64,000 nucleotides of DNA from assembly GCA_022592435.1 (NCBI GenBank), contig JABYQS010000048.1, forward strand, positions 1 through 64,000. Direction: 5' to 3'. Origin of the DNA: Cerioporus squamosus. Its lineage: Eukaryota > Basidiomycota > Agaricomycetes > Polyporales > Polyporaceae. Every line of letters starts with the position of its first letter. Positions within the stretch are counted from its first letter, which is position 1. Below the pieces are notes generated by a model. The model was not told the DNA's origin. It saw nothing but the letters and a program-made list of their open reading frames with translations, and ran no database searches. The translations under genes and the position numbers were made by a program. Positions 12,488-25,753 of this stretch are shown here, one piece after another.

Positions 12488-13733
12488 GCCTGTCGCTAAG
12501 GTGGTTGGACATATCGGGGTCAGACTACGGGGATGAGGATGAGGAGCACTGGAGATCGTGAAGGTCTTCTTGACTGTTTATGAACCGCCAGGCGATGACT
12601 TCTCTAACGCTCAGGTGACAGCACCTGCGCGCTTCGTCGGGAAAGAATCAAGATGCGCACCGTCACCTCTGCATACTTGTCCACGAACTCGACTTCTCCG
12701 GTTCAAGTATGGAATGGGAGAGTTCGTACGGGGTGCGTTGGATTCTAGAGTGCGTACCTTCTACTCGTGGACATCGAGAAGCCGCGCTCATTGCTCAGTC
12801 TTGACAACCGATGAATCATAACACCTCAGATCTCGAAAGTACGGGAGCATACCAACATCATGCCGAAGTTTCGAGACGGTAGCGGCGTCGCTCGACTGCT
12901 CGTCGTGGACACGAAGGGAACAAACTTGAGGCCAGTAACCAGTAAAGCGGACGCAGTCGTGGCTGGACAAGCGGGCTCAGTTGCGCCACGAAGCCCTCAG
13001 TTCGCCCGACGTTGTCGCGCGGGTACTGGCAGACTTGGGCATGGTGAACGCGACGGATTCACTGAAGTGACAAGCCAAGACGGGCGTGGTGTGCATAGCA
13101 AAAGTGCCCATATGTACCGGAGTCTGGCAATGATTTGTCGAGACTCGAGACTCGGACACGGTGATGGAGGTCGAGGAGAAGTTCGTGGGCGTGGCGCTGG
13201 CCGCCAGCACCGTGCGCTCAAGCTCGGCGTCTCCGAACCTCCTCTGCCACCACCACAGTCGAATTGTGGGTGCGTAGTATTGACCGACTTTGCAGGGCCG
13301 TACGGCTCTCTTCTACACTTCTATCCTCTTGTCTACGTTAGCTCCAAAATCTGGCGTAGTTGCACGGTTTCAAGATGCACTCGTGTCCGCTCGGCCTACA
13401 CCAGAACTTGAAGCCCGCGCCCGCAGCAATCACCTTCTAGACCGTTTGAACCCATCCGCACCGGAAGGTAGTATCTGTCTGCTGACATCTGCTGTCTTAT
13501 CTCTTGCTGGAACGACTCCATGTCTCCGCTACTTCCTCCGCGAATAGTTGTTCTGCACGGTAGCATGGACTGTGCCACCGTGACCGAGCCTTGTGAACAG
13601 AAATGGCAGATCCGTGATGCATCTACCGTGTGAGTCTTCAAGCTCTTCGTATGTATACTCGCGGTGACCAGGGACAGATTTGCGAGCTCTCCTGGTGCCG
13701 CCGCTTCCGCTCCCTCTGGCTCGCACCGTCGAC
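12488..13733. other. Intergenic, no supported gene
   Basis: About 1.2 kb between two head-to-head genes. The open frames here (for example 12860-13411 +) have neither motif nor plausible exon structure. This stretch should carry both promoters. Confidence 0.4.
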
Positions 13734-15138
13734 ATGACGATCGTCGTGCTACCTAACATCTCCGTCCTCATCTCTATATGGATGGAGACGCTGTTCTATG
13801 GTGTGCACGTGACCGAGAACTTGCTCGTGGTGAACTAACGCTGTTTGGTCTTGCACAGGTATCTACGTAGTGTTGTTTCTCAGCTCTTTATTCGTGCTCT
13901 CTCGTAGCAGGAATGCGGCCGTCAACACGTGGTTCATACGAGCGTCCACAGTCGCTATGTTTGTATAACGAAGCGTTATTGCTGCCCCGCGCTCTCTCAC
14001 AGGTCAACATTCGCATACAGGTTCTGCATTGCAACGGCTCACATCGGAGTCAACGTTCGCCGTCTCGTCGAAGGATTCATTATTCCCGATACCAAAGCCG
14101 AGACTCTGGCATACCTGTACGACATTCACGAACGTCTCAACATCGTGAAGCAGTATCTGTGGGTATTCAACGTGAGTCGCCACATGCCATGATGCATAGT
14201 GCTCGACACTCATCGCTGCGTCAGAATGTTCTCGCCGATGGCATTATCGTGCGCATGGTTCATTGGACTTCCACACCACGATCAGAGTTCCTCATCGCGC
14301 CCACAGGTATGGCGACTCTACGGCGTCTGGAACATCTACGTCTGCATACTCCCCATCATCCTGCTCATTTCAGTTACCGGTAAGTCCCGCTCTTCCTTGT
14401 ATGCATGTTTCCCTGCTGACTCAAAGCCCAGCATTTGGTTTAGCGGTACGGTTCCGACTGGTGCCAGTAGGGATCAGTACTTATCGCGCTTTTTCAGACG
14501 GCCACCTCCCTGCTCCCTGCCATCGGCGCAGGAAACACGATATTCGTGTCTCACTTCTCCCGATTTGCGACCACTCAGTACGCACTCTCCCTGACCAACA
14601 ACGTACTGGTGACAGCCCTCATCACCGGGCGCATCTGGTACGTGACGCGGGATATCCGTCGTTTGGACCAGAGCGTCGGCTCAGATTACCGACGTGCCAT
14701 CATCATGGTCGTCGAGTCCGGTTCTCTGTACGCGTTCACGCAAGTCATCCAGCTCGCTTTCTATGTTGCCAAGTTTCCGGGGTTGTACTTTGTCGCCGAC
14801 TCTTTCGTCCAGATCATGGTGCGCACGGTTCCGAACTGGCTCTAACGCTTTCGACGCACTGATCGGGTACTCTGTCATAGGCAATTGTCCCTACGAGCGT
14901 GGTCCTTCTCGTCGCACTGGGGAGGACTCTCATCGAGGAGGCACGCGCCTCAAACACGGTCCTTTCTGAAATTCAGTTCACCGACCGCACGACAGAGAAG
15001 GGTAGCCGGACCTTCGGGTCTGTCGCCGGTGAGACTGAGGTGGCTACTCTGGCATCAGGCTCGAACAAGGCCCCCAACGCGCTGGACAGCTACACCATGG
15101 CCCGTAGCATGCCTTCCGCATCCACGCTTTCCGCATGA
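13734..15138 (+). CDS. Seven-segment membrane protein of an uncharacterised agaricomycete family
   Basis: The start at 13734 gives MTIVVLPNISVLISIWMETL. Exons then join through introns of about 50-80 nt. Seven hydrophobic stretches can be seen: around SIWMETLFYGIYVVLFLSS, CIATAHIGVNV, VWNIYVCILPIILLISV, TSLLPAIGAG, NNVLVTALITGRIWYV, SGSLYAFTQVIQLAFYV and AIVPTSVVLLVALG. The TGRIWYVTRDIRRL block is a typical charged loop in this large family, which is often listed as uncharacterised membrane proteins. The C-terminal tail of about 55 residues is polar and probably cytosolic. No pheromone-receptor or rhodopsin signature is present, so no ligand is proposed. The stop is at 15136-15138. The reading frame is continuous once introns are removed. 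Confidence 0.75.
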
Positions 15139-16008
15139 TGATGTATCTGGTATTTATGAGTCGTTGACGCACCAGTTGGTATTCTTCTGAGCCGCTGGCA
15201 TGCACATACGCATGTCTACATATCCTCGAGCTACACGTGGTCGAACGAGACGTACGACATGGTGACAGGTCTACTCGATAGTGATATCATCAGCACTGTA
15301 TGACCCTCTGCGGAAGTGAAGCACGGTTCAAGGTTCAGCGGATGTGGGCGCGATGACACGATGGGAAAGATACTGCCTAAGTACCTCCGCCGAACAGGTT
15401 CTGTTCCCATGTGGTTTATCTGGCTCTCATGACATGTGCCGCAAGCCGTCTGAACAGCGAGCTTGATTGATGATGTGCCCGCCGCGCTTGTCGTAGTTCA
15501 AGAGGTTCTTATAGAAGTGTGTATGGCCAGCTGACTGGAAACCGACATGAGGGGCTGTTCCTGGAACCCCGACGAACCTAACAGGCCACTGGAGTCACCG
15601 CTGCCACAGCTTGTGAAGTACACGAGCGACAGCGGGCTTCGAAAGTGAGAAGATCGAAGGAATCTGGCAAGTGGGCCCGATCATGTTCTGAGCGCAAGTC
15701 GTGAGAAGTCGAGACCACATCGCGGGTAGCAGAATCCAACTCTTGGTGCGCATCCGAGTCCGCAAGAAGCACTATTGAGTGGGCCGCATGGACTCGTACC
15801 CAGAAGGCGAGTAACACAGCCGCACCCCACCCATCTTATGGAGTCTTATGTGTGCAGATCTACTAAGTAATACATCATGTCTGTTCAACGGCTCTCGGCA
15901 TTGGTCACAGGGAGCCTATGGCAGTCGTAACGAAGACAAACGCACATGTACGAGTCGCTGAGAGTTTGAGACATGCCAGTGGATGAACTCCCCCGAAGAA
16001 CCCAGAAT
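15139..16008. other. Spacer between convergent genes
   Basis: About 870 bp with no gene-like frame. It holds the 3' flanks of the membrane-protein gene and the GH32 gene. Confidence 0.4.
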
Positions 16009-17932
16009 TTACGCCGTACTGCTGCCGTTCGTTCGCCAACCGCTCTTGAGAGCGCGGACCTCAACTCTGATTGTCGTGCCTGACGACAGTCCCGTTGTAG
16101 CTATCGATAACAAAGCCAATGGGTTGGTCGCATAGAACACAGAAGTCGCGCTAGCAACACCGCCGTTCAGGAAGACCTCGATGATGCTCCGGTCGACGAT
16201 GGCAGACATCGTCCACGTCCCGTCGTCGCGCGGGAGAATGGTGGTCGAGAAGTTGCTGGTGAAGGACGGGTCCTGGAACCCTAGGGTGTCGCCACGATTG
16301 AGGAAGAACGAGTTGCTGCCGCCGAAGGAGTACCCGCATGAGAGCGATTCCTCCGAGTCGGCGGTGGAAAGCAGGATCTCGAGCATCGAGTCTGCAGAGA
16401 TGGACTCTTGTAGGCCAGAAACCGTCACGTTGAGGCGGAACGCGCCACTCTCGGAGGCGATGGTAGCATTCGCTATGACTGCTTCGGCCTGCCACTCTTT
16501 CGCGAGGAGGACCTGTCCGAGGACGGGACTCAGATCATACGGAACCGACGTGAGCACCCAACCGGTGCTCGGAAGATTCGCGAGGAAGTTGCGCCGCGGG
16601 AGACTCATGGCGCTGCGCCATCCTTCGTCCGCGGTGGGCACGGACTCCGCGTACTGCCAGTTGGACGCCCACGCGATGGAGATGGGGTCCTCATCGTCGG
16701 GGATGCCGTAGAAGAACTGCCCGGCGTAGTTGTCCTTCGCAAAGTCTGTCAGGCGGATCACATCGTCGACCGCAGTGAACATCGTCCCGTCGAATGTCCC
16801 AGGGAAGTACTGTGTGATGGACCCGCCAAGCGGTGCGCCGGGGTTGATGCTGATGGCGAGGACGTACATAGTCTTGCTGTGCAGTCAGCTCGCCCGTGGC
16901 TATGTCGCGGACCGGCACCCGAACGAGGTTGGGGCACTCCCACTGCGAGCCCAGAAGACCGTGATGGGAGAAGTTCGAGACTTGCGTCCACGCCTTCAGA
17001 TCAGGGGAGGTGTAGAATGCGATGACGAACTCCTGTGCATGTGATACGACCATCACCCAGCGCTGGGTCTCCTCGTGCCAGATGACCTTCGGGTCGCGGA
17101 ATTGGGTGGAGTTGATGTCGATGACGGGGTTCCCGACGTAGTGTGTGAAGGTGTAGCCGCCGTCGTGCGAGTACGCGATCTCCTGCACTTGGGCGCTGGG
17201 TGTGTTCAGGGTGTAGATGGCGACGACGCCGTTCGTCTGATTGGGAAAGAAGCCTGACGTGTTGTTCGTATCGATGACGGCGGAGCCGCTGAAGACCTGC
17301 GAATCGTTTGTGGGCGGGTAGATAGCAATAGGTTGGTTCTCCCAATGGTAGAGGTCTTTGCTGGTCGCATGTCCCCAGTGCTGATTACCAGCCACAAGGC
17401 CACTCGGGTTGTCTGAAGCATTCCAGTTAGATTGATGCGATGCGGAGACAAGCACGTACGAACACTGGTAGTAGAGGTGGTATGTCCCTGCAGCATCTCT
17501 GTGTAGCCCGTTCGGGTCGTTCATGAAGTCCTGTGAAGAGGCAGGGCGAGTGAGCTATGCAATCGTGCTCCACAATTCCGATCCTAACCTGGGGTGGAGA
17601 GAAATGGACTTGCGGTCTGTACAGACCCGTATAATTATCGAGGGCGGGGATGCTACTGCCTGTCACCAGTGTTCGCCGAGTAACTGCGTCTGCATCGTAA
17701 TGGACTGGTGCATTCAAGTTGCTGGAAGTCGCCGCACACTGGATTGAAGTTATTGGTCAGGCTTGGCTAGGTGTGAACCGGCTCGCGCTGACCTGCAATG
17801 CTACCAACCCCAGAAAGATGATGGGCCCCTGCGCTCTCCCGAATCGGCTCTGTAAGAAGCATCAGTAGTTTCCACAGTGATCTAGCAATGAAGACATACA
17901 TGCGACGACTGCAATCCGGAGAGGAGTCTCAT
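16009..17932 (-). CDS. GH32 beta-fructofuranosidase (invertase/inulinase type)
   Basis: The start at 17932 and two small exons give a signal-like N terminus (hydrophobic [12 protein letters not shown]). The catalytic triad motifs are all present and in order: nucleophile in MNDPNGL, stabiliser in FRDPKV, and acid/base in WECPNLV. A C-terminal beta-sandwich follows, containing [10 protein letters not shown]. The first long exon and its next exon join so as to restore YYQYNPSG, as in the family. Near 16865 the frame changes from the block TAQQDYV to [13 protein letters not shown] with no room for an intron, so one base seems extra or missing there. The enzyme should hydrolyse sucrose or fructans outside the cell. 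Several NxS/T sites fit secretion. A decayed relative lies at 19914-21130. Confidence 0.82.
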
Positions 17933-18618
17933 GGTGGTACGTAGCTGAGTTTAGAGGTTGTTGACGTCCTTAGCGACACGAAGCTCGACCTTATATCATC
18001 ATCAGTAAAGTCCGATCAGCTTCCGGAACTGATGTACTTACCCCCCTCATAGTCCTTCCAACGATCTTTCGTCATGTGGTGCAAGAGAAGGAAGCATCCC
18101 GGCACCTAGGCCGACAGCTGAGGGCAATGTTACTGACTTGCGGAGGTGAGCAGTCCGAGTCGGTGAGTGCATTCCCCTTTCAGCTGTGAGCCACACGTTA
18201 CCGAGCTGCAATGCATTGCGCTTTCCTCTAAGTACTAGTTTGCCCGGTCAAGACAGTTTTGAGACGCCGATTGGACTGTGTCGTACTATGATATAGGTGT
18301 CATCATTAACTTTACGATGCCCATCAATCTAATGCCCACCTCGCAGTGTAGATACCAATAACCACCTACGGAGACCGGAGGTGGAACTTGAAGCTTCAAG
18401 GGAGGAGGAGGTCCATGTCTGAGAGCGCGCGCCAAACTGGATTGTTACCCGGAGGAGGCGGTCCGAGGATAGGCGCTGACAGTCTAAGGGCCGACGCGAA
18501 CTGCAAGTTCATTATTGTCAACCATTGTCAGAACCAAGCTCAAAACCACCATCCAGAGCTCCTGGATACCTTCTCGCAAACACCCACTTCTCTATATACT
18601 TCCTCATCTCGACGCGTA
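17933..18618. promoter_or_regulatory. Divergent intergenic region between GH32 and conserved unknown gene
   Basis: About 690 bp separate two head-to-head starts. No long coding frame is supported, so this must contain both promoters. Specific sites were not resolved. Confidence 0.35.
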
Positions 18619-19589
18619 ATGTCTGCCAGGACTTCTAGCAAGCTCCCTCCTGCAGCCAAGGCACGTTGACTTGTCTCTCTGTCTGACCTTTTGAGCGATG
18701 CCAACCACCCCATGCTAGGCGGCCACCGTCGAGTCTCGTCACCACCCGTATCAGAAGGCTCAAGGCTCCCGCGCTGCACGGGGAAACCTACCCTCCTCAA
18801 AGTCTTCATCTGCATCGAAACTTTCAACTCGATCGGCGGTATCGCCACCCGGGTCGTCCGAGTCCTCTGTCCGTCCCCGCACTCGCACGATGCGCGACGT
18901 CTTCATGGAAACGATCCATACCAAATACCCTACATTCGTTCCACGGCATGATTTCGATATACTCGCGCTCAGCGACGGTCGTTACAAGGGTCCTGAGGAG
19001 GATATTCGCGCCTGGTTAGATCGCGAGTTGGCGTCTTCAGCTAAGGCGTTCGGCGGCGCGCGACAGGCCATCGAAGGGGCGCGGAATATGCTGAGTGGTC
19101 CGGTATTTGTGACTGGAGTGAGTGAACGGCCGTGACATACCTTGCATTGTACTGACGCACTCTTAGGCTAAGCCCGCGCCGGGCGACGCAGGTGTCTTCG
19201 TCCGGCAGATCCCTGATAGCCAGTACTACATCCGTCTCTTCCCCGGCAATCCTGCTTTAAGGGAATATTGTCTGGACTTCGTCGAGACCAGCACCGGCCA
19301 GCCTGTCAACTCACCGATGAAGTTCCAGTTGTGGCTGGTAGGCAATCATAACAGCCCGTACCCCTATGGATCGGTTCCTCTGCGCTCGTTGGAGAGTGCC
19401 TTCGGGGTTTCGCTCAAGGACATCCTGCCGGGAGAGGAGAAGTTTGTGCTCACCGACGGCATGACTTGCGTTTTGACGCGTCCAGGACACAAGCCGGTTC
19501 GATTCACCGTCCCTACCCGTATTGATGCCGTGGAACCATTTGATGGGGTCGATCTAGACTTTCCGCAACAGATACAGATTGATCAGTGA
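18619..19589 (+). CDS. Conserved protein of unknown function
   Basis: A short first exon (18619 to about 18660, MSARTSSKLPPAAK) is followed by an exon with a Ser/Arg-rich disordered stretch. The folded part then begins MRDVFMETIHTKYPTFVPRH and continues over a further intron near 19118-19167. The C-terminal part (RLFPGNPALREYCLDFVE, then QLWLVGNHNSPYPYGSVPL, then GHKPVRFTVPTR) reads as a compact beta-rich domain. I do not recognise the fold. The first intron fits best as a GC-AG intron (AAG|GCACGT...CTAG), because no GT donor keeps the phase. The stop is at 19587-19589. The gene lies between the good GH32 gene and its dead copy. Confidence 0.7.
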
Positions 19590-19913
19590 TGAGGTGCTCC
19601 CATACCTGTCTCAGCCCCTCCTCACGTTTCCCCTCCCCTCGGGAATACTCTATCATATCGTACGAGTCCTTGGAAGATTGTTTGACACCTTGTATGTTAG
19701 CCTATAGTGGACACTGCGCACACCGTGATAGGGTGAATACGTCCCAACCTTGCGGGCCGGAAGGAAAGTCTCTCTGCGTGTGATTCGCAGCTAGCTTCGA
19801 CTTTCCTTCTGCAGACCTCTATGCACTTATAGATTGGCATCCCGGAGCTCTCGGATACAAGAAGTGGCACACTCACCTTTCTACTTTGATGCGGTATCAC
19901 TGCTTCTCACCCG

Positions 19914-21130
19914 CTACGCGCTCTCGATCGCACGAATTTCGAACCTCGACGTCGCGCCCGAAGGCATCCCTGCAGTCGAGATCGATACCGAAGTCAATGG
20001 ACGGCTTGCGAAGAACACAGAAGTCGCGGTCACGACACCGCCATTCAGAAAGACCTCGACGATGCTCCGGTTTACTACAGCAGACATCGTGCACGTCCCA
20101 TCTCCACGGGGGAGAAACGGCCGTTGAGGAGCGCTCGGTGAAAAAGGGGATGCTGGCTCAAAAAAAAAAAGACCCGTGCGTGCAACCGCGGTTGAGGTAG
20201 AACGCGGTATCGTGCGCGAAGATGTACCCCCATGAGAGGGAATCGTGCGAATCGGCGGTGAATAGCGCAATCTCGACTTCTTCGCGTGCCCTGAGGGACG
20301 GGGGAAGTCCGGAAATCATCACCTGGAAGTGGAATGCGCCGTTGTCTGTGGGAAGCGGACCATCGAAGGCCACTGTTTCGGTGGTCCACTCGTTCTGGAG
20401 GACGATCTCTCACAGGACGGGACTGAGGTCGTACGGGAGTGAGACGAGCATCCATCCTGTACGCGGGACGTTTGTGAGGAAGTGGCGCCGGGGGAGAGTC
20501 ATGACGCCGCGCCACCCTTCGTTGGGGGTGGAGACTTCCTGCGCGGACTGCCAGTTGGACACCCACGGGATGGAGATGGGGTCCTCGTCGGGAATGCCGT
20601 GATAGAACTGCCCTGCGGAGTCGTCTTTTGCGGGCGTGTTCAGGGTATAGATGGCGACGACGCCGTCTGTCTGGTTTGGAACGAAGCCAGAGGTGTTGTT
20701 TCTGTCGATGACGGCGGAGCCGCTGAAGACCTGTGAGTGGGCTGTGGGCGGATAGAGCGCGATGGGCTGGTTCTCCCCATGATAGAAGTCTTTGCTGGTC
20801 GCATGCCCCCCGTGCCGGGGCCGTGCTGTTTACCGACCACAAGGCCACCAGGGTTGTCTAAGGCGTTGGAAGTTAGATCGATGCAATGCGGAGACAAGTG
20901 GCACGTACAAACACTTGTAGTAGAGGTGGTATGCTTTTGCAGCATCTCTGTGTAGACCGTTCGGGTCGTTTGTGAAGTGCTAGGATATAGAGTGTACTCA
21001 GTCAGGGCAACGTCGTCTGATTCATCGTTATCATCCTTACCTACGGCGGCGGGGAATGGATCTGTGGTCCGTAGGCCCGCCTGTAGTTATTGGGAGAGGA
21101 AACGACGGTCTCCGTCAGTGCCGGTTGCAA
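19914..21130 (-). pseudogene. Decayed GH32 fructosidase copy lacking the catalytic middle
   Basis: The 5' part aligns with the gene at 16009-17932: NNYRRAYGPQIHSPPP against [17 protein letters not shown], then [12 protein letters not shown]. It runs to IYTLNTP and then jumps directly to KDDSAGQFYHGIPDEDPISI. The RDP and ECP motifs are therefore deleted. Further damage includes a TGA stop after DLSPVL (near 20410) and an A-run on the plus strand around 20161-20171 that breaks the frame in the beta-sandwich. The C-terminal end [20 protein letters not shown] is still readable. Same orientation as the intact gene about 3-4 kb away, so a tandem duplication that later captured or straddles the unknown gene between them. 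Confidence 0.85.
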
Positions 21131-21639
21131 GCATATTGCAGCTTCCGACCCGCAAGCTTCCTCCGTTGTAAGGTTCAAGATGGCCGCACACTTCGTATCG
21201 AATGTAGACGGACCAGTCGGTTCAGTGGTAGCGGATGGTGTGAAGCTGTTCAGTTCGAATTACGAGTAGCCTTATATTGGGCCCGGGCTCGGAGCGCATG
21301 TAGCAGCCTTGGAAAGAAGACATGCGATATACCACAGAGACATAGACATCCAAAGTATACACGAAATCGTGACGGACATCGTGGTAGCCAAGTGAGTATA
21401 GCTTTCAGTCGAGGCGAGAGGAAGGACAGCAGCGCAGCCGTGGGCGCAGCAGGAAGGCACAGCCCTCCGCTTCTCCCGTCTGCATTTCTTGACTTCCGAC
21501 GACATGCATCCCGCACGTCCTCACTTTGCCACAGCCTGCTCTTCTCCATTCCCTTGCGAAACCTGACTGAATACCTCCGCATCCCTGGTATCTAACCCAC
21601 TTGCCAATACCATAGCAGTAACATCTCGGAGACGCCAGG
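21131..21639. promoter_or_regulatory. Upstream region of the gene at 21640
   Basis: About 500 bp. The left part may still hold a faint 5' remnant of the dead GH32 copy. The right part is CT-rich just before the start codon, as is common in basidiomycete promoters. Confidence 0.35.
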
Positions 21640-23914
21640 ATGAGCTTGGACCAGAACCTCTACACCCTCAACTTCTCGCAACGCGCAGACGACCCCAACG
21701 CTATCGACCTAATCGACTCGAACGGTGTTGTGCAGTACACGAAGAGACGATTACCGGGAAATGAGTACAAGATCGAGGTCTATGGTACGTGCTCATGGAC
21801 TGCATGACCAAAGCTGCTGATTGACTGCGCTACTTTGATGCGTCATGCTACAACAGATCCCCTCTCCGAAGGGCTTCTCGCCACGGTGACTGCGCCGAGC
21901 GCGACGAACAAACACAAGACACTGCAGCTGTACAATCCCGATCTCGTCGTCGAGCTGAAGTATACTGGGACGATAACGTTTAAGTGGGAATTCAAGTGGG
22001 AAGAGTGCGTCACCATGTCATCTCAGCCGTGCTGTCGTGCTCATCCACACTAGCCATGACTACGAGTGGAGGCGCGAAGAATGTTACATCCTACGCAAGC
22101 CGGACCCTGCTGTGCTTATCGCGGTCACGAAGGAGCCTCCGGGAAGGTTGCAGACTAGGACGGTCCAGTTGCTCGACTACAACTTGAACCGGTACGTCTC
22201 GCCACATCCTATCCTATTCAATCCCATTCCCATCCCCGACTGTTGCTCGTCGATCGGTTCTGGATGCGGATTCCTCCATTCCAAGGAAGTTGCTTGTATC
22301 CCCGGAGACCTGTGCACATGTACCGGTGTTACGTGGGCTCTTCATACGCAGCTGCTGACTTCCTCTGTCCAGCTTCGACATCGCGGACCGCAAGGGCCTT
22401 GAGATTGTCGTCTTGACCGCGCTCATGACCTTCCAGGACGCCAATGAGACGTACCACACCCCGCGCGAAGGGAGTACTCCCGCAGCTACTCCGACGCCGA
22501 CGCCCGCCATAGAGCCGCCTGTAGTGCCTCCGAGACCAGAGCCAAGACAGGGTGTCGAGCGCGTCGCCGAGATGCATGCCATCCGCACCGCCCACGGAGA
22601 CGGCGAGGCGAACGAGATTGAGGTGTGGGAAGAATGCAGCATCGACGACTACGCGCACTACGCGGAGCGCCTGCTGAATGTGAGTATCTTGCGTCGGTGT
22701 CGTCGAGCTTATTGGAAAGTTGACGTCCGTCAACGCCAGGACGAAGCGATGCTCTTTATCACGATACGCTCCTCGTCGGCGGCGCAAGTACCGAAGGTGT
22801 TGCGAGTGGTCGAAGAGACGAAGCGACTGCGACACAAGTCCGGTAAGCTGCCTTCACCTGGACAACCCGAGTGTCTGCTAACGTCGAAAATCAAGGCATC
22901 GCGGAAGAGGAGGAGTTGCACCAGTACGTTATCTATGACACAGAGAAGTCGACCGAGCGTAAAGGTTCCAAGCGCATCAACCTCGACGACCCCGACGCGA
23001 AGAAGGGCAAGGAGAAGGACAAGTACGCACCTCCTGCGAGCCTCACCGTGCACCTCAGCAAGATTGACATGCCTGAGCTCCGCCCTAAGTCGACCCTCGC
23101 GAGCTCGCGTCGCCCATCCGAGACCGGGCCCGGGAATGCGAGTTCACCGTCGCGCCCGCCTGTCCCGGAGTTGTCAGAGAAGGAGCGACGGCGGATAGAG
23201 AAGGAGCGGCAGAAGGCAGAGAAGGAAGCGAAGAAGAACAAGAAGAGCAAGGGCAAGGAGTCCACTCCGCCACCTCCTCCTCCTGGCGCTCCTGCTCCGA
23301 ACAAGCTCAGCAAGCCCACCACCTCCTCACATCTCGCCACCCCGTCGTTCAGCGGCTACCACACGCCGTCGTTCCAGACCCACCCGTATCAGCCGTCGCC
23401 GTCGCCTTCGCAGCTGAACAACCCGATGATATACTCCGCGCCGCCGCCTCCGCCCCGGCCGCGTCCTGTCTCGATGGCGTTTCCCATGCCAGATGCGACC
23501 GGACGACCTCAGTCTTTCTATGGTGGTGGACCGGCGGGCTATAACGCATACCCTGAACCTATGGACGGGGTGGGACAGGCTCCTCTCGGGTCTGGGTATC
23601 AGCCAGGATATGTCTCGTCTCCGCAGAATACCGGCCCACCGACGTCGTCCTTCCAGTCGTCCAGTGGGAAAGGCCCGGTGTCAGCTTGCTGGAGATGTGG
23701 TCGAAGCACTAGAGCGAAGTGCTTGTGGTTTGGACAGGGTTACGTATGGAATGTGGTGCGTATCACGTCTGCGCTGCGCATTGCTCAACGGGAGCACTTA
23801 CGCCTACTTGTGATCGCGACACAGCTCGAAAAGACTCCACTTTGGACAGGCCCCGGGGCATCTTGTATATCCTCCGCACCGTGTATGATGTATGATCAGT
23901 GGATGCAGTTGTAG
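21640..23914 (+). CDS. Conserved basidiomycete protein with Pro/Lys-rich disordered tail
   Basis: The start at 21640 gives MSLDQNLYTLNFSQRADD. Six or seven short exons follow with introns of about 50-80 nt: TVTAPSATNKHKTLQLYNP, EWRREECYILRKPDPAVLIA, LQTRTVQLLDYNLNR, then DRKGLEIVVLTALMTFQDAN. This N-terminal part of about 250 residues looks like a single globular, beta-rich domain; a tubby-like fold is possible but not shown. After IAEEEELHQYVIYDTEK the protein becomes highly charged (KERRRIEKERQKAEKEAKKN, probable coiled coil) and then Pro-rich (TPPPPPPGAPAP), ending in Gly/Tyr/Pro-rich sequence. The final 60-80 codons, including a Cys-containing stretch after SSGKGPVSACWRCG, may be past a missed intron, so the stop at 23914 is uncertain. 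Confidence 0.68.
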
Positions 23915-25753
23915 ATCAGCAGCTTCTAGCTTGCTTGCAAACTGCGCATCGACTCGAAGCCAGGCGCGAGTCGCGACGCGGACATCTTCAGCATCGGGTC
24001 CGACGATGTCGATGGCACGTTCAAGGCGACGTCTGGCACATTCTGTCGAGGTAGTGTGAGCGGTGTAACGGACCTTCTTCGATCACTTCCTGCCAGGCCT
24101 CGTCGACGTCAGGAGCTGGAGTTCGTGTCCTCACCGACTGCGTGGTGTCTTGGCGGCTGCCATATGAGCGTTTGCACGGTCAAGGTACGAGTTCCAGCAA
24201 CCATCATCTCACGTCACTTGTCAATGTGGCAGGCTGGCAGCATCTTGCGCTCAAAACTTGAAGTCGATAGTTCCACACCTCGGGCCGACCACAACTCAAG
24301 ATGCGCTGCTCTCAACGACACCTCGCTCACAGCAGGATCTGTCTACTCGCTGTCTCCGTATCCCGATGGCCTTCATCTCGTTCTGTCCGGGCACCTCCCG
24401 ATGTCAACCCGGTGTCCCAAACTAGTGTCCACCGAACGCGTCGAAGGTTGACCAGGGTTGACCTGGGACCCGGAATCCAGGCACCGATGACAGCAACGTG
24501 ATCGCAGGCCGAGTCCTTGGTGCCTGCCGCAGGGATCGAGATAACGTTGTTGCCATCGTCCTCCATGGGACCGCGTCTGACCATGTGCACTCGCACTTCG
24601 GCCACTTTCGGCCATGCCCATGGACCATATTCAACCATAGCAACAGTCAACTGCAATACGGCCAGACGGCAGAAGACGGCAGACGGGCGCGTGCACCGTG
24701 CATGCATCATCTCGTCAGCGCCCAAATCAGAGCTGTTGTCGTCCACGCCGCCTCCTCCTTCGCAATTCCATACCGCGCTACCCCGTGCGCTCCGTTCGCG
24801 TGCCGCCTGCGGCCGCGGACGCAGTTCTGCACTCCCAGCATCAGCCGCCCCGGATAAAGTCCCTCTTGCCAGCGTCGGCCATCGACAGCTCGAGGGTTTG
24901 AAGCCCGGCTAAGAGGGTGCGATGCAGGAAGATGGGCATGCACTTGTGCCGACCTGCACCTGCGACAGATGCCGTGAAACCAAACGGCTTGCCGGACTTA
25001 TGCAGAAGAAGGGACAAGTATCTTCCGCTACTCGAAGATGCGTGGTGGTCCGGTGGATGAATGCACCGCCTCGTTGAACCGTCGTGAATGCGCGAAACTG
25101 GGTACAAGGTTGAAGGTGAGTGGCTATAAATGGGCGCCTCTGAATTCTCTTGGCGCAAGGCGTTGCACAAACGCGCCTCTCGAATACATTCGTTGACCTC
25201 CCAACCATCCCCGCCCACAGCAAACATCCCAGTGGCTGAGAAGCCCGGTAGCCTTCAGGTCGAAAGCAGTACCGCACAGGCCAGCATCTGCTAACTTACC
25301 TACAATCAACCGGATTGATCAGGATCGGCCGGAGGACCCGCAATCGGCTTCAGCCTCATCTGGCTCGTGCCGGACAATTTGTATGGGTTGAAACACTCAC
25401 CCAAATCCAGTGCAACTGTTGGGATGACCAAGTGCGTATGATTATACCGTCGCCATCCAATCGCTGCACATTTGGCGGGCCTGACGCCGTCGCGGCCTCG
25501 CCTCATCGCCATCCCCCATCAGGCGCATCACGCTTGGGCGCGGCATTGCACATGGAGCCCAGCAAGGTTATAAAGACCCCTGGGGGTCTCTCGTTGTCTC
25601 CTCGTTCGGCCTCTTCACGGTTCACCGTCGCTCCCTCTTTCTTCCTCTCTTGCGATCCGCGATCGCCTGCAGACCCCCATCGACTTCTTTTATTTTGTGA
25701 CCTAGCGTCCGCTCCACTCTCCTTACCGCGTAGACCGCCTAATACGACCAGAT
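23915..25753. other. Long intergenic region with possible coding relic near 23940-24180
   Basis: Over 1.8 kb without a supported gene. From about 23940 to 24180 the plus strand stays open and reads LRIDSKPGASRDADIFSIGS and onwards, which has better codon texture than the surroundings. It could be a missed last exon of the gene to the left or a relic. The rest, including frames at 24327-25309 on the minus strand, shows no motif. The right-hand end is the promoter of the next gene. Confidence 0.35.
25569..25574 (+). promoter_or_regulatory. TATA box of the secreted-protein gene
   Basis: TATAAA lies about 185 bp upstream of the start codon. It is followed by a CT-rich tract (roughly 25600-25720), the usual transcription-start setting of strongly expressed fungal genes. 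Confidence 0.55.
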